Assembly (NCBI GenBank): GCA_017398335.1
Contig: JAFQGK010000021.1
Coordinates: forward strand, 27,283 to 91,282
Direction: 5' to 3'
Origin: Bacteroidales bacterium
Lineage (GTDB): Bacteria > Bacteroidota > Bacteroidia > Bacteroidales > UBA932
DNA: 64,000 bases
Part shown: one piece after another, positions 9,830 through 20,364 of the stretch
Layout: each line of letters begins with the position of its first letter
How positions within the stretch are numbered: the first letter of the stretch is position 1
Made by a program: the position numbers and the translations under genes
Notes under the pieces: generated by a model
Told to the model about the DNA's origin: nothing
The model's database searches: none
What the model saw: only the letters and a program-made list of their open reading frames with translations

Positions 9830-9857
9830 ACCTGTGGACCCTGACCGGTCCACAGGT
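9830..9857. terminator. 11-bp perfect hairpin between the SusE/F-like and BACON-GH13 genes
   Basis: ACCTGTGGACC (9830-9840) and GGTCCACAGGT (9847-9857) form a perfect 11-bp stem with loop CTGACC, 15 bp after the upstream stop. No run of T follows, so it is more likely an mRNA-stabilising or partial attenuating structure that lowers expression of the downstream enzymes relative to susCDE than a full terminator. Confidence 0.5.
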
Positions 9858-9881
9858 TGCCGATTATAAATGATTGATGAA

Positions 9882-12368
9882 ATGAAACGTATACTTGTTT
9901 TTTGTCTAGCGCTCATTGCAGTGCTTTCATGCGAGGATGTTAATCCAGTTGATGAAAATGTAGGAACGATTACGGTCACTCCTTCCGAAGTGGTGTTTGG
10001 CCTTGAGGGAGGAAAGGAGTACCTGACATTGACTCTCAATTCAAGTACAAAGCAATGGGAACTTATTCAGAATGAGGGAGCTGACTGGTGTGTGGCAAGT
10101 GCCAGAAACGGCAGGACATCCACAACCTTGTCGATAACCGTGCCGGAATATCTTGGCAATCCAAGAACCTCTGTACTTGAATTCACTTCTCCAGGCTGCG
10201 AACCGGCTGTCGTGAAGGTGATTCAGAGAGGAATCTCGACTGAACCGGTGCCGGCAGGAGCAGAACCGGGAATCAATTACAACGAAGACGGATCTGTTAC
10301 ATTCGTGCTCCTTGACCGTGATGCAGATGGAAAGTCTCATGACTATGCCTATCTGATCGGTGAGTTCAATGACTGGAAGACCTCTTCTGAATATGTCATG
10401 AATTGGGATGGTGCAGCAGGATGCTGGTGGTACACAATGACAGGAGTCAACCCTACAAAGGAATATATGTTCCAATACTATCTCGGTTACAAGGATGGCG
10501 AGGGACGTGCTTTTGCTGACCCGTATTCGGAAATCATATATGAGCCATACGACAGGTATATCACAAGCTCGACCTATCCGGGTCTGAGCGAATACCCGTC
10601 GTCTACAAAAGGAGCCGTATCTGCATTCAAGGTAAACAAGACGGAATATGACTGGGCGGTTGCGGACTATACGATTGAAGATATCAATGACCTGGTCATC
10701 TATGAACTTCATTTCCGTGATTTCACTGCAACCGGTGACATAAAGGGTGCAATGGCGAAGCTTGATTATATCCAGGCTCTCGGAGTGAATGCCATAGAAC
10801 TGATGCCTATTCATGAATTTGACGGTTCTGACAGCTGGGGATATAACCCTATCGCATTCTTTGCCCTTGAGAAGTCATATGGAACAAGGGAAATGTACAA
10901 GCAGTTCATCGACGAGTGCCACAAGAGAGGCATGGCGGTCATCATCGACGTGGTGTATAACCATGCACATGAGAACCATCCTATGGCTGGCCTCTATTTT
11001 GACTGGAGCAAATATAAGCCTACTGCAAATAACCCTTGGTTCAATGTAGATGCACCTCACCCTCACAGCGTATTCCACGATTTCAATCATGAGAACGCAC
11101 AGGTAAGAGCGTATGTAAAGAAGAGTCTTAAATACCTTCTTGACGAATACAAGGTGGACGGTTTCCGTTTCGACCTTACCAAGGGATTCACTCAGAAGAA
11201 AACCGGCAACGATGATGCTGCAGCTTCAGCATATGATGCTTCACGTGTGGCTATCCTTACTGATTACTGCACATACGTCAAGAGCGTCGATCAGAATGCT
11301 GTCGTAATCTTCGAGCATTTCGCAGATTCAGAGAACACCGCTCTTGCAAAGGCTGGTGCAAAAGTATGGAGAAAAGGTAACTGGGAGTATAGAAATGCCG
11401 TTCTTGGCGGTTCTGATAATTTCGGAAACATCTGGACCGGAAACGGTGACCTCTTTGGCGCATATGTAGGTTATATGGAGAGCCATGATGAGGAGAGAAT
11501 ATGCTTTGGTGCAGTCCAGGATGAAGAATCAGCTTCTGTTTCATGGGGTATCTGCGGAACCATCACCGACTGGTCGTCCGACATTACAATGACAGAGGAT
11601 AAGCCGTTCTTTGTCGCAAAAGGAGTTGCACTTGGCGCAACGGATATGTTCAAGATCCGTGGAAACAAGTCATGGAACGATGCTTATAATTATGGAGCAT
11701 CTTCAAAGGGCTACAAACTTCCGAAGAATGCTGGTTATTCGTTGACCTTAGGTGCGGCTTCACAGGATATGGCTGCTCCGGCTGCAGGAACATACGATAT
11801 ATATTTCAGCCCTGATGCAGCTAAGGTGTGGCTTATGGAAGCTGGCAAGAGACCGTCGGATTCAGAGGTCCCTGAGGTTGAGAATGAGGACCCTCTCGTA
11901 GTTGCGATGCGTCGTGCCGGTGCATGTGCGGCCTTCTGCTTCACTGTTCCTGGCCCTAAGATGATATGGCAGTTCGGAGAACTCGGATATGATGAGTCAA
12001 TAGAGGTGGGCGGCAGGACCGGAAGAAAGCCGCTTCATTGGGAATATTATGATGTACCGGCAAGAAAGGCTCTCTATGACACTTATTCTGGCATTCTTCG
12101 TTTCCGCAAAGAAAATCCGCGTTTCTTCGATAAGGATGCGGCCTTTTCATGGACTTCTTCCGGCACAGTGAAGACAATCAAGTGTACAGCGGATGGCAAG
12201 AGCTTCTGCGTCGTAGGAAACTTTGCAAAGGGTGTTCAGACAGTTTCTGTTACATTGCCGGCAGCAGGAACATGGACCAACTGGTTTGACAGCTCAGAGA
12301 AATTTACAGGCTCATCTCAGACCATCAAGCTCAAGGCCGGAGAATTCAAGCTCCTTGTAAACTGGTAA
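9882..12368 (+). CDS. BACON-GH13 alpha-amylase lipoprotein with a SusE-type module inserted in the catalytic barrel
   Basis: From the ATG at 9882 (preferred over 9870 because it begins the lipoprotein signal MKRILVF...VLSC, Cys17) the product has 828 residues. Order: BACON domain (about 26-115), CBM48-like beta-sandwich (about 129-265), GH13 barrel from about 268. The catalytic set is complete: DVVYNH, nucleophile Asp431 (GFRFDL), acid/base Glu478 (IFEHFA) and Asp536 (ESHDEE). About 17 residues later the barrel is interrupted (about 553-666, DNA 11540-11880) by a module homologous to modules 4 and 6 of the neighbouring SusE/F-like protein, after which the barrel resumes (MIWQFGELGYD) and ends in a beta domain. 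Cys17 is followed by EDVN, acidic as in surface lipoproteins. It is the best candidate for the surface endo-amylase role of SusG. Substrate preference (alpha-1,4 or alpha-1,6) is not certain. Confidence 0.9.
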   Translation: MKRILVFCLALIAVLSCEDVNPVDENVGTITVTPSEVVFGLEGGKEYLTLTLNSSTKQWELIQNEGADWCVASARNGRTSTTLSITVPEYLGNPRTSVLEFTSPGCEPAVVKVIQRGISTEPVPAGAEPGINYNEDGSVTFVLLDRDADGKSHDYAYLIGEFNDWKTSSEYVMNWDGAAGCWWYTMTGVNPTKEYMFQYYLGYKDGEGRAFADPYSEIIYEPYDRYITSSTYPGLSEYPSSTKGAVSAFKVNKTEYDWAVADYTIEDINDLVIYELHFRDFTATGDIKGAMAKLDYIQALGVNAIELMPIHEFDGSDSWGYNPIAFFALEKSYGTREMYKQFIDECHKRGMAVIIDVVYNHAHENHPMAGLYFDWSKYKPTANNPWFNVDAPHPHSVFHDFNHENAQVRAYVKKSLKYLLDEYKVDGFRFDLTKGFTQKKTGNDDAAASAYDASRVAILTDYCTYVKSVDQNAVVIFEHFADSENTALAKAGAKVWRKGNWEYRNAVLGGSDNFGNIWTGNGDLFGAYVGYMESHDEERICFGAVQDEESASVSWGICGTITDWSSDITMTEDKPFFVAKGVALGATDMFKIRGNKSWNDAYNYGASSKGYKLPKNAGYSLTLGAASQDMAAPAAGTYDIYFSPDAAKVWLMEAGKRPSDSEVPEVENEDPLVVAMRRAGACAAFCFTVPGPKMIWQFGELGYDESIEVGGRTGRKPLHWEYYDVPARKALYDTYSGILRFRKENPRFFDKDAAFSWTSSGTVKTIKCTADGKSFCVVGNFAKGVQTVSVTLPAAGTWTNWFDSSEKFTGSSQTIKLKAGEFKLLVNW

Positions 12369-12387
12369 AAACATTATATTTGCATAC

Positions 12388-14343
12388 ATGGTAAAATTAA
12401 GATATCTGGTGATGTCATCATTGGCTTTCATATCTTTGATGTCATGTAATTCCGGTACGGAAGCACTCCCGATTCCGGAAGCCCCTCTTGAAGAATGTGT
12501 TTATAAGGGAAGAAAGACAGAATTCACTGTGTGGTCTCCGGATGCGGAGGCCGCGCAGTTGCGTCTTTATCATTCAGCAACAGAAGAAACCCCATTCAGA
12601 ACTCTTGACATGAAGCTTTCAGAGAGTGGGCTTTGGAAAGCTGTTGTCAAGGAAGATGTCAAAGGGGCATTCTATACTTTCCAGGTTAAGAAAGGCGGCG
12701 AGTGGCTGCCTGAGACTGCCGGCATCGCTGCCAAGGCGGTCGGTGTAAACGGTTGGCGCGGAGCTGTGGTAGATTGGTCTGACACTGATCCTGAGGGATG
12801 GAATGATGATGTCAAACCAGTAGTCAGGCCTTCTGATATTATTGTATATGAGATGCACCATCGTGACTTCTCTATCCATCAGACTTCAGGAGTGAGCAAT
12901 AAAGGCAAATACCTTGCTCTTACTGAGCCGGGAACAAAGAATCCGGATGGTCTCGCAACCGGTATCGACCATCTTAAGGAACTGGGAGTCACTTATGTTC
13001 AGCTTCTCCCGTCAACGGATTTCATTACAGTAGACGAGGAGCATCTGGAGAAGAATCAGTATAACTGGGGTTATGATCCGTTCAACTACAATGCGGTTGA
13101 AGGATCGTATTCTACAGATCCATTCAATCCTGTAACCCGTATCCGCGAGTTCAAGCAGATGGTGCAGGCTCTTCACAAAGCGGGCATGAGGGTAATCCTT
13201 GATGTGGTATATAATCATACCACCAATGCTTCTCTAACAGGTTTCGAGCGCACAATGCCGGGATATTTCTATCGTATGCGTCCGGACGGAACTTTCTATG
13301 ATGGCTCAGGTTGCGGCAATGAGACCGCTTCAGAGCAGGCTATGTTCCGCAAATATATGATTGAGTCACTCGAGTGGTGGATGAAGGAATACCATATCGA
13401 CGGCTTCCGTTTTGACCTGATGGCAATCCATGATCTTGACACAATGAACGAGATCAGCGAAAGGCTCCATGCAATCGATCCTGATGTAGTGATTTACGGC
13501 GAAGGCTGGGCCGCTTCAGCTCCCGCTTTTCCTGAGGACAAGATTGCACTTAAGGTCAATACTCATATGATGGACAAGGTAGGAGCGTTCAGCGATAACA
13601 TCCGTGATGCTCTGCGAGGCCCGCTTGACTGCTCGAATGCAGGTTTTATGGACGGAGTCGAAGGAAACAAGGCGAATGTCGAGTTCGGTATCGTCGGTGG
13701 TATCGAGCATCCTCAGGTTTCCGTACCTTTCTGGACAAACAATCCTCTCCAGCATGTGAGCTATGCAAGCTGCCACGACGACCATTGTCTTCGTGATCGT
13801 CTGGAGGAAGCGACCGAAGCATCCGAGGAAGAGCGCCTGGCTATGATAAAACTTGCCCAGACCGCGGTGTATGTGTCTCAGGGTATACCTTTCATATTCA
13901 ATGGTGAGGAACTCTACCGTCATAAGCAGGGGGTCAAGAACAGTTATAACCAGCCTGACAGCATCAATGCGATAGATTGGACCTATAAGACAAGATATAA
14001 GGATCTCGTTGATTATTATGCCGCTCTTGCAGCAATACGTCACGAGCATCCTGGCTTCTGTCTCGGTGATGCAGCTCTTGTACGCGAGAAACTGTCATTC
14101 ATTGATGTGGATGACCCTTGCGTCGTGGCATTCAGGATCGAAGGTTTGAATGGAACAGATACAGCGAGGTCGCTTGTTGTTCTTCTCAACGGTTCCAAGA
14201 AACCGGTGAAGATAGATATACCGGCAGGCAACTATGTGGTACTTGCGCAGAACGGTGTGGCTGATCCTGACGGAATTGGAGCATCTTCCACCAGATACTG
14301 TACAGCTGCTCCGACCTCGGCGACAATCTTAGCTGAAATCTAA
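12388..14343 (+). CDS. pulA: Type I pullulanase (GH13_14-like) lipoprotein
   Basis: A 651-residue lipoprotein (lipobox LMSC, Cys20, followed by NSGTE). A CBM48-like N-domain (about 36-135) precedes a GH13 barrel with YNWGYDP, the hallmark of type I pullulanases, then DVVYNH, nucleophile Asp343 (GFRFDLM), acid/base Glu372 (YGEGWA) and Asp464 (SCHDDH). Such enzymes hydrolyse alpha-1,6 branches in pullulan, glycogen or limit dextrins. It has no acidic residues directly after the cysteine, so the periplasmic face is more likely than the surface. It starts 19 bp after the BACON-GH13 gene. TATATTTG at 12375-12382 resembles a -7 box but lies almost on the start codon and lacks a properly spaced TTG. 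Confidence 0.93.
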   Translation: MVKLRYLVMSSLAFISLMSCNSGTEALPIPEAPLEECVYKGRKTEFTVWSPDAEAAQLRLYHSATEETPFRTLDMKLSESGLWKAVVKEDVKGAFYTFQVKKGGEWLPETAGIAAKAVGVNGWRGAVVDWSDTDPEGWNDDVKPVVRPSDIIVYEMHHRDFSIHQTSGVSNKGKYLALTEPGTKNPDGLATGIDHLKELGVTYVQLLPSTDFITVDEEHLEKNQYNWGYDPFNYNAVEGSYSTDPFNPVTRIREFKQMVQALHKAGMRVILDVVYNHTTNASLTGFERTMPGYFYRMRPDGTFYDGSGCGNETASEQAMFRKYMIESLEWWMKEYHIDGFRFDLMAIHDLDTMNEISERLHAIDPDVVIYGEGWAASAPAFPEDKIALKVNTHMMDKVGAFSDNIRDALRGPLDCSNAGFMDGVEGNKANVEFGIVGGIEHPQVSVPFWTNNPLQHVSYASCHDDHCLRDRLEEATEASEEERLAMIKLAQTAVYVSQGIPFIFNGEELYRHKQGVKNSYNQPDSINAIDWTYKTRYKDLVDYYAALAAIRHEHPGFCLGDAALVREKLSFIDVDDPCVVAFRIEGLNGTDTARSLVVLLNGSKKPVKIDIPAGNYVVLAQNGVADPDGIGASSTRYCTAAPTSATILAEI

Positions 14344-14344
14344 G

Positions 14345-14365
14345 ATTGCCGGTCAAGCCGGCAAT
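14345..14365. repeat. REP-like hairpin, type A
   Basis: ATTGCCGG (14345-14352) and CCGGCAAT (14358-14365) pair perfectly around a 5-nt loop, starting one base after the pulA stop. The same hairpin follows the SusA-like gene at 17874-17894 and, with one mismatch, occurs at 37653-37673. This is a dispersed palindromic repeat, not a standard terminator, as no T tract follows. Confidence 0.7.
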
Positions 14366-14376
14366 GACGGCAATCT

Positions 14377-14558
14377 GTCATCCCCGACTTGATTGCCCGT
14401 TGCCTAGCCAACAGTCATCCCTGATTTGACAGCCGTTGCCCAGCCAACAGTCATCCCTGATTTGATTGCCCGTTGCCCAGCCAACAGTCATCCCTGATTT
14501 GACAGCCGTTGCCTAGCCAACAGTCATCCCCGACTTGACAGCCGTTGCCCAGACAACT
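14377..14558. repeat. 36/37-bp minisatellite derived from a REP-like repeat
   Basis: Five head-to-tail units begin GTCATCCC at 14377, 14414, 14450, 14487 and 14523, with lengths 37, 36, 37, 36 and 36 bp. Units have the form GTCATCCC(C/T)GA then TTGA, a variable CAGCC or TTGCCC, and GTTGCC(C/T)AGCCAACA. The alternation between variants suggests growth by 73-bp dimers. The first part of each unit equals the left half of the type B palindrome that follows at 14562, so the array probably arose from it. There are no unique spacers, so it is not CRISPR. Confidence 0.85.
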
Positions 14559-14561
14559 GTC

Positions 14562-14582
14562 ATCCCCGACCTGATCGGGGAT
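14562..14582. repeat. REP-like hairpin, type B
   Basis: ATCCCCGA (14562-14569) pairs perfectly with TCGGGGAT (14575-14582) around CCTGA. It lies 25 bp before the start codon at 14608. Near-identical hairpins precede the next two glycosidase genes (15892-15912, 17956-17976) at 23-33 bp from their ATG codons. Confidence 0.75.
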
Positions 14583-14607
14583 CTGAAAATAAACATCAAT
14601 AAACTAT

Positions 14608-15825
14608 ATGAAAAAGATACTTTTTATAATCTGCGCCTTGCTTCTTGCGGTTTCATGTGCACAGGAACCTGCGCAGCAGCCTCTTGAGAATTGTGTCGTA
14701 TATGAAATGAATGTACGTCAGTACACTCCTGAGGGAACATTTGCAGCAGCACAGAAAGAATTGCCTCGCCTGCAGGAACTTGGCATAGATATCCTTTGGC
14801 TCATGCCTATTCATCCGATCGGAGTGGACGGACGCAAGGGAACTTTAGGATCATACTATGCCATCAGAAATTACTGTGATATCAATCCGGAATTCGGAAC
14901 CATGGCTGACTTCGAGGCCTTCCTTGCTGAAGCCCACAGACTCGGACTCCGCGTCGTGATTGACTGTGTGGCGAACCATACATCTCCAGATGCAGTATGG
15001 ACGACAGAACGTGCTCCTGAATGGTATGAGAGAGATGAAGAAGGCAAGACGACATTCACAGCAGACTGGTCTGATACTGCCAACCTTAACTATGAGAATA
15101 AGGATGTGTGGAAGGGAATGGCTGATGCAATGCGTTTCTGGATGGAGAAGGGCATTGACGGATTCCGCTGCGATATGGCTTGTGAAGTCCCTCTCGAATT
15201 CTGGCAGGAAACCATCGCAGGACTGCGCGCCGATTATCCGGGAATGTATATGCTGGCTGAGGGCGAGGAACCTAAGCTTCATTCGCTTTCCGGCTTCAAC
15301 TCATCCTATGCGTGGGAACTCCACCATCTGATGAACGCGATTGCGCGTGGTGAGAAGAACATCCCTGAGCTTCTCGAGTACATTCAGATGGATGCGGAAA
15401 GACATCCTGCTGATGCCTTCCGCCTTATGTTCACATCCAATCATGATGAAAATTCATGGGCAGGAACCGAGTTTGAGAGAATGGGTGATGCGGCGAAGGT
15501 TATGGCTGTGCTCACATTCACTCTTCCAAGCGGTCAGCCTCTCATCTACACAGGCCAGGAAATGGGTTGGAACCACAGATTCCAGTTCTTCGAGAAGGAC
15601 CCGATACCTGCATGGGAGAAGAATGAGTATTTTGATTTCTACAAGGAACTTATCAGCATCCGTCATAACAATCCGGCACTCGCAGCCGGTGACAAGGGAG
15701 GAAAGTTCGAGGTTGTGTCTGCAGAGGACAGCACCCTAGTATTCACACGTACCCTTCCTGACAACAAGGTGACCGTAAAGGTACAGCTCAAGGCTCCTTG
15801 GACGTATGAAATAACCGCCGAATAA
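14608..15825 (+). CDS. Small GH13 alpha-amylase-family lipoprotein
   Basis: A 405-residue lipoprotein (lipobox AVSC, Cys17, followed by AQEPAQ) that is little more than the catalytic barrel: it starts at YEMNVRQYTPEGT right after the signal and has a short C-terminal beta part. The GH13 set is intact: DCVANHTSPD, nucleophile Asp189 (GFRCDMA), acid/base Glu218 (LAEGEE) and Asp280 (TSNHDENS). No starch-binding module is present. It probably acts in the periplasm on imported maltooligosaccharides. GH13 subfamily and product pattern cannot be fixed by eye. It is separated from pulA by a repeat-filled 264-bp gap. Confidence 0.88.
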   Translation: MKKILFIICALLLAVSCAQEPAQQPLENCVVYEMNVRQYTPEGTFAAAQKELPRLQELGIDILWLMPIHPIGVDGRKGTLGSYYAIRNYCDINPEFGTMADFEAFLAEAHRLGLRVVIDCVANHTSPDAVWTTERAPEWYERDEEGKTTFTADWSDTANLNYENKDVWKGMADAMRFWMEKGIDGFRCDMACEVPLEFWQETIAGLRADYPGMYMLAEGEEPKLHSLSGFNSSYAWELHHLMNAIARGEKNIPELLEYIQMDAERHPADAFRLMFTSNHDENSWAGTEFERMGDAAKVMAVLTFTLPSGQPLIYTGQEMGWNHRFQFFEKDPIPAWEKNEYFDFYKELISIRHNNPALAAGDKGGKFEVVSAEDSTLVFTRTLPDNKVTVKVQLKAPWTYEITAE

Positions 15826-15830
15826 GCCGT

Positions 15831-15900
15831 AATCCCCGACGATTTTTTGTCGTTCCCGACGATTTTTTGTCATTCCCGACGATTTATCGTCATTCCCGAC
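15831..15900. repeat. 20-bp tandem repeats in the gap before the SusA-like gene
   Basis: After AATCCCCGAC (15831-15840) three exact-length 20-bp units follow at 15841, 15861 and 15881, of the form GATTTTTTGTC(G/A)TTCCCGAC; the third has GATTTATCGT. The TCCCGAC part equals the left arm of the type B palindrome next to it. The third unit also makes a small palindrome, GACGAT-TT-ATCGTC (15878-15891). This is a second, independent expansion of the same repeat family, with a different period from that at 14377. Confidence 0.8.
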
Positions 15901-15912
15901 CTGATCGGGAAT
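15892..15912. repeat. REP-like hairpin, type B
   Basis: ATTCCCGA (15892-15899) and TCGGGAAT (15905-15912) form a perfect 8-bp stem with loop CCTGA, 33 bp before the next start codon. It is a variant of the copies at 14562 and 17956. Confidence 0.75.
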
Positions 15913-15945
15913 CTGAAATAATAAAAACCAAATCACATTACATAT

Positions 15946-17871
15946 ATGAAACGTATAATCACAGCACTGACCGTCATCCTTGCCATTGCGGCTTGTAAGG
16001 GCCCTGCTTTCGATCCTGCGACAGTAGCAGATGCAACAGCAGAGCAGGTCACCAGAGTTGAACCTCTTTCATGGTGGACAGGTATGAAGATGCCTCTCCA
16101 ACTCCTTGTTCAGGGAGATAATATATCAGAATACAGCGTCGCTGTGGAAGGCGGAGCCGGTGTGTCTGTGGAGAAAGTTACCAAGGCAGACAGTCCGAAC
16201 TTCCTTTTTGTTGATGTAAAGATTGCAGCAAATGCAAAGCCTGGTACATATTATGTCGTGTTCAGCAAGGATGGCGAATCTTTCAAATATCCATATGAAA
16301 TCGCTGCCCGTGAGGAAGGCTCTGCCGAGAGAAAGAGCTTTACTGCTGCAGATATGATATATCTCATAATGCCGGACCGTTTCGCGAACGGCGATACAAG
16401 CAACGACTCTACTGATGACACTGCCGACAAATATGCCCGTCACGAACTCTTCGGACGCCATGGCGGTGACCTTCAGGGAATCATTGACCATCTCGATTAT
16501 ATAAGCGAACTCGGCGCTACAGCCATCTGGTGTACACCTCTTCTCGAGGACAACCAGCCTGAGCACTCATATCACGGATATGCCTGCACAAACTATTACA
16601 AGATTGATTCCCGTTTCGGTACTAACGATCTTTTCAAGGAATATGTGAACAAGGCACACGAAAAGGATCTCAAGATAATCATGGATATCGTCCCTAACCA
16701 TGCCGGCTCTGCTCACTGGTGGATGAAGGACACTCCTTTCAAGGACTGGTATCATGTATTCGATACATATACAGGCTCCAACATCGCCTTCTCTACCAAT
16801 ATGGATCCGAATGCGTCGAAGAAGGACCTCTACATCCAGGAAAGCGGTTGGTTTGACCGCTCTATGGTGGATATGAATCTTGATAATCCATTTGTACTCA
16901 AGTATTTCCAGCAGTGGGCAATCTGGTGGATCGAGTGGTCTGGTCTTGACGGCTTCCGCGTGGATACATATCCTTACAACGAGAAGGATCCTATGTCCGA
17001 GTGGTGTGCGGCCGTAATGAACGAGTATCCGAACTTCAATATCGTGGGCGAGGTCTGGACAGCGTCTATCCCTCAGCTTGCATACTGGCAGGGCGGCAAC
17101 GCAAACAAGGATGGTTTCGATTCTCACCTCAAGTCTGTAATGGACTTCCCGCTTCATGATGCTCTTCGCGCAGGTCTCAATGAGGACTGGGGAGGATGGG
17201 GCCAGGGAATGGTCCGCGTCTATGATATCCTGTCGCATGACTTCGTATATCACGACCTTTCAAACATGATGATCTTCCCTGGAAACCATGACACTGACCG
17301 TCTCGGTGATGTTCTTCGCAAGAATCCTAAGCGTGTAAAGATTGCCATGGCAATGATGGCCACCATGCGAGGATATCCTCAGATCTTTGCCGGTGACGAA
17401 CTCATGTTCACATCATGCGACCTTTCAATGGGTCACGGCGGTCTCCGTGTTGACTTCCCTGGCGGATGGCCTGGAGATGAGATGAACCTCTTCACGGATG
17501 AGGGACGTCGTGCTGCGACAAAGAATACAGACGGACTTACAGTGCCTCAGGGACAGGCTGCCGACCTCTTTGACTATGTAAGCCACCTCTTCCAGTGGAG
17601 AAAGACCAAGGACGTCATCCACAACGGAAAGACAATGCATTTCATCACACGTGACAATACATACGGATATTTCCGTTATAACGACAAGGATGTTGTCTTT
17701 GTATATGTCAACAACTCAAACGAACCGAAGAATATCCCTTGGAGCTACTACTCTGAGATATCGGAAGGTCTTGCAGGTGGTGTGAATGTAGTCACCGGTG
17801 AGCCTTGTGAGGTCTCAGATGCTACTGTCGCCGAGCCTCAGTCAATACTTATCGTAGAATATAACAGATAG
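15946..17871 (+). CDS. susA: SusA-like neopullulanase / cyclomaltodextrinase-type GH13 lipoprotein
   Basis: A 641-residue lipoprotein (lipobox IAAC, Cys17, followed by KGPAF). A neopullulanase-type N-terminal beta domain (about 28-125) precedes the barrel, which begins AADMIYLIMPDRFANGD. Catalytic residues are Asp340 (GFRVDTY), Glu369 (VGEVWT) and Asp449 (GNHDTDR), with DIVPNHAG as conserved region I. Domain order and length match SusA of Bacteroides (about 617 residues), which breaks imported maltooligosaccharides, pullulan or cyclodextrins in the periplasm. Type A and B REP-like repeats lie on both sides. The name rests on architecture; another maltogenic activity is possible. Confidence 0.88.
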   Translation: MKRIITALTVILAIAACKGPAFDPATVADATAEQVTRVEPLSWWTGMKMPLQLLVQGDNISEYSVAVEGGAGVSVEKVTKADSPNFLFVDVKIAANAKPGTYYVVFSKDGESFKYPYEIAAREEGSAERKSFTAADMIYLIMPDRFANGDTSNDSTDDTADKYARHELFGRHGGDLQGIIDHLDYISELGATAIWCTPLLEDNQPEHSYHGYACTNYYKIDSRFGTNDLFKEYVNKAHEKDLKIIMDIVPNHAGSAHWWMKDTPFKDWYHVFDTYTGSNIAFSTNMDPNASKKDLYIQESGWFDRSMVDMNLDNPFVLKYFQQWAIWWIEWSGLDGFRVDTYPYNEKDPMSEWCAAVMNEYPNFNIVGEVWTASIPQLAYWQGGNANKDGFDSHLKSVMDFPLHDALRAGLNEDWGGWGQGMVRVYDILSHDFVYHDLSNMMIFPGNHDTDRLGDVLRKNPKRVKIAMAMMATMRGYPQIFAGDELMFTSCDLSMGHGGLRVDFPGGWPGDEMNLFTDEGRRAATKNTDGLTVPQGQAADLFDYVSHLFQWRKTKDVIHNGKTMHFITRDNTYGYFRYNDKDVVFVYVNNSNEPKNIPWSYYSEISEGLAGGVNVVTGEPCEVSDATVAEPQSILIVEYNR

Positions 17872-17873
17872 AG

Positions 17874-20200
<2,327 letters not shown>

Positions 20201-20242
20201 GCCGTGGAGCGTAAAGCTCTGAACTACAACTCTTTGCATGAT

Positions 20243-20270
20243 ATACGTGCCGCCCTTTGGTGGCACGTAT
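20243..20270. terminator. Hairpin closing the starch locus
   Basis: ATACGTGCCGCC (20243-20254) pairs with GGTGGCACGTAT (20259-20270) around CTTT, 12 pairs with one G-T wobble. It lies 43 bp after the susB stop and before the uvrA promoter. Only a few T residues follow, but the position fits an operon end. Confidence 0.65.
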
Positions 20271-20334
20271 GTTACATAATGCTATGATTTATAGTGAGTT
20301 ATGTCCCACGGGCGCGATGTGTTGATTTTTTTTG

Positions 20335-20342
20335 TAAATTTG
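20335..20342 (+). promoter_or_regulatory. Probable uvrA -7 box (TAAATTTG)
   Basis: TAAATTTG matches TAnnTTTG and lies 22 bp before the uvrA ATG, leaving a short leader. No TTG sits at N19-21 upstream; a TTG at 20322 is too close. Confidence 0.4.
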
Positions 20343-20364
20343 TAGTTCATCTGTTTTCAAGGTA

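Noticed and set aside
9870-9881. Upstream ATG for the BACON-GH13 gene
   Set aside because: It would add MIDE before a well-formed lipoprotein signal; the ATG at 9882 starts the signal directly.
12375-12382. Promoter directly before pulA (TATATTTG)
   Set aside because: The box ends five bases before the ATG and the nearest TTG has a 17-bp spacer; a chance match in AT-rich DNA is more likely.
14377-14558. CRISPR-like array of 36/37-bp repeats
   Set aside because: The units follow each other directly with no unique spacers, and no cas gene is nearby. It is a minisatellite.
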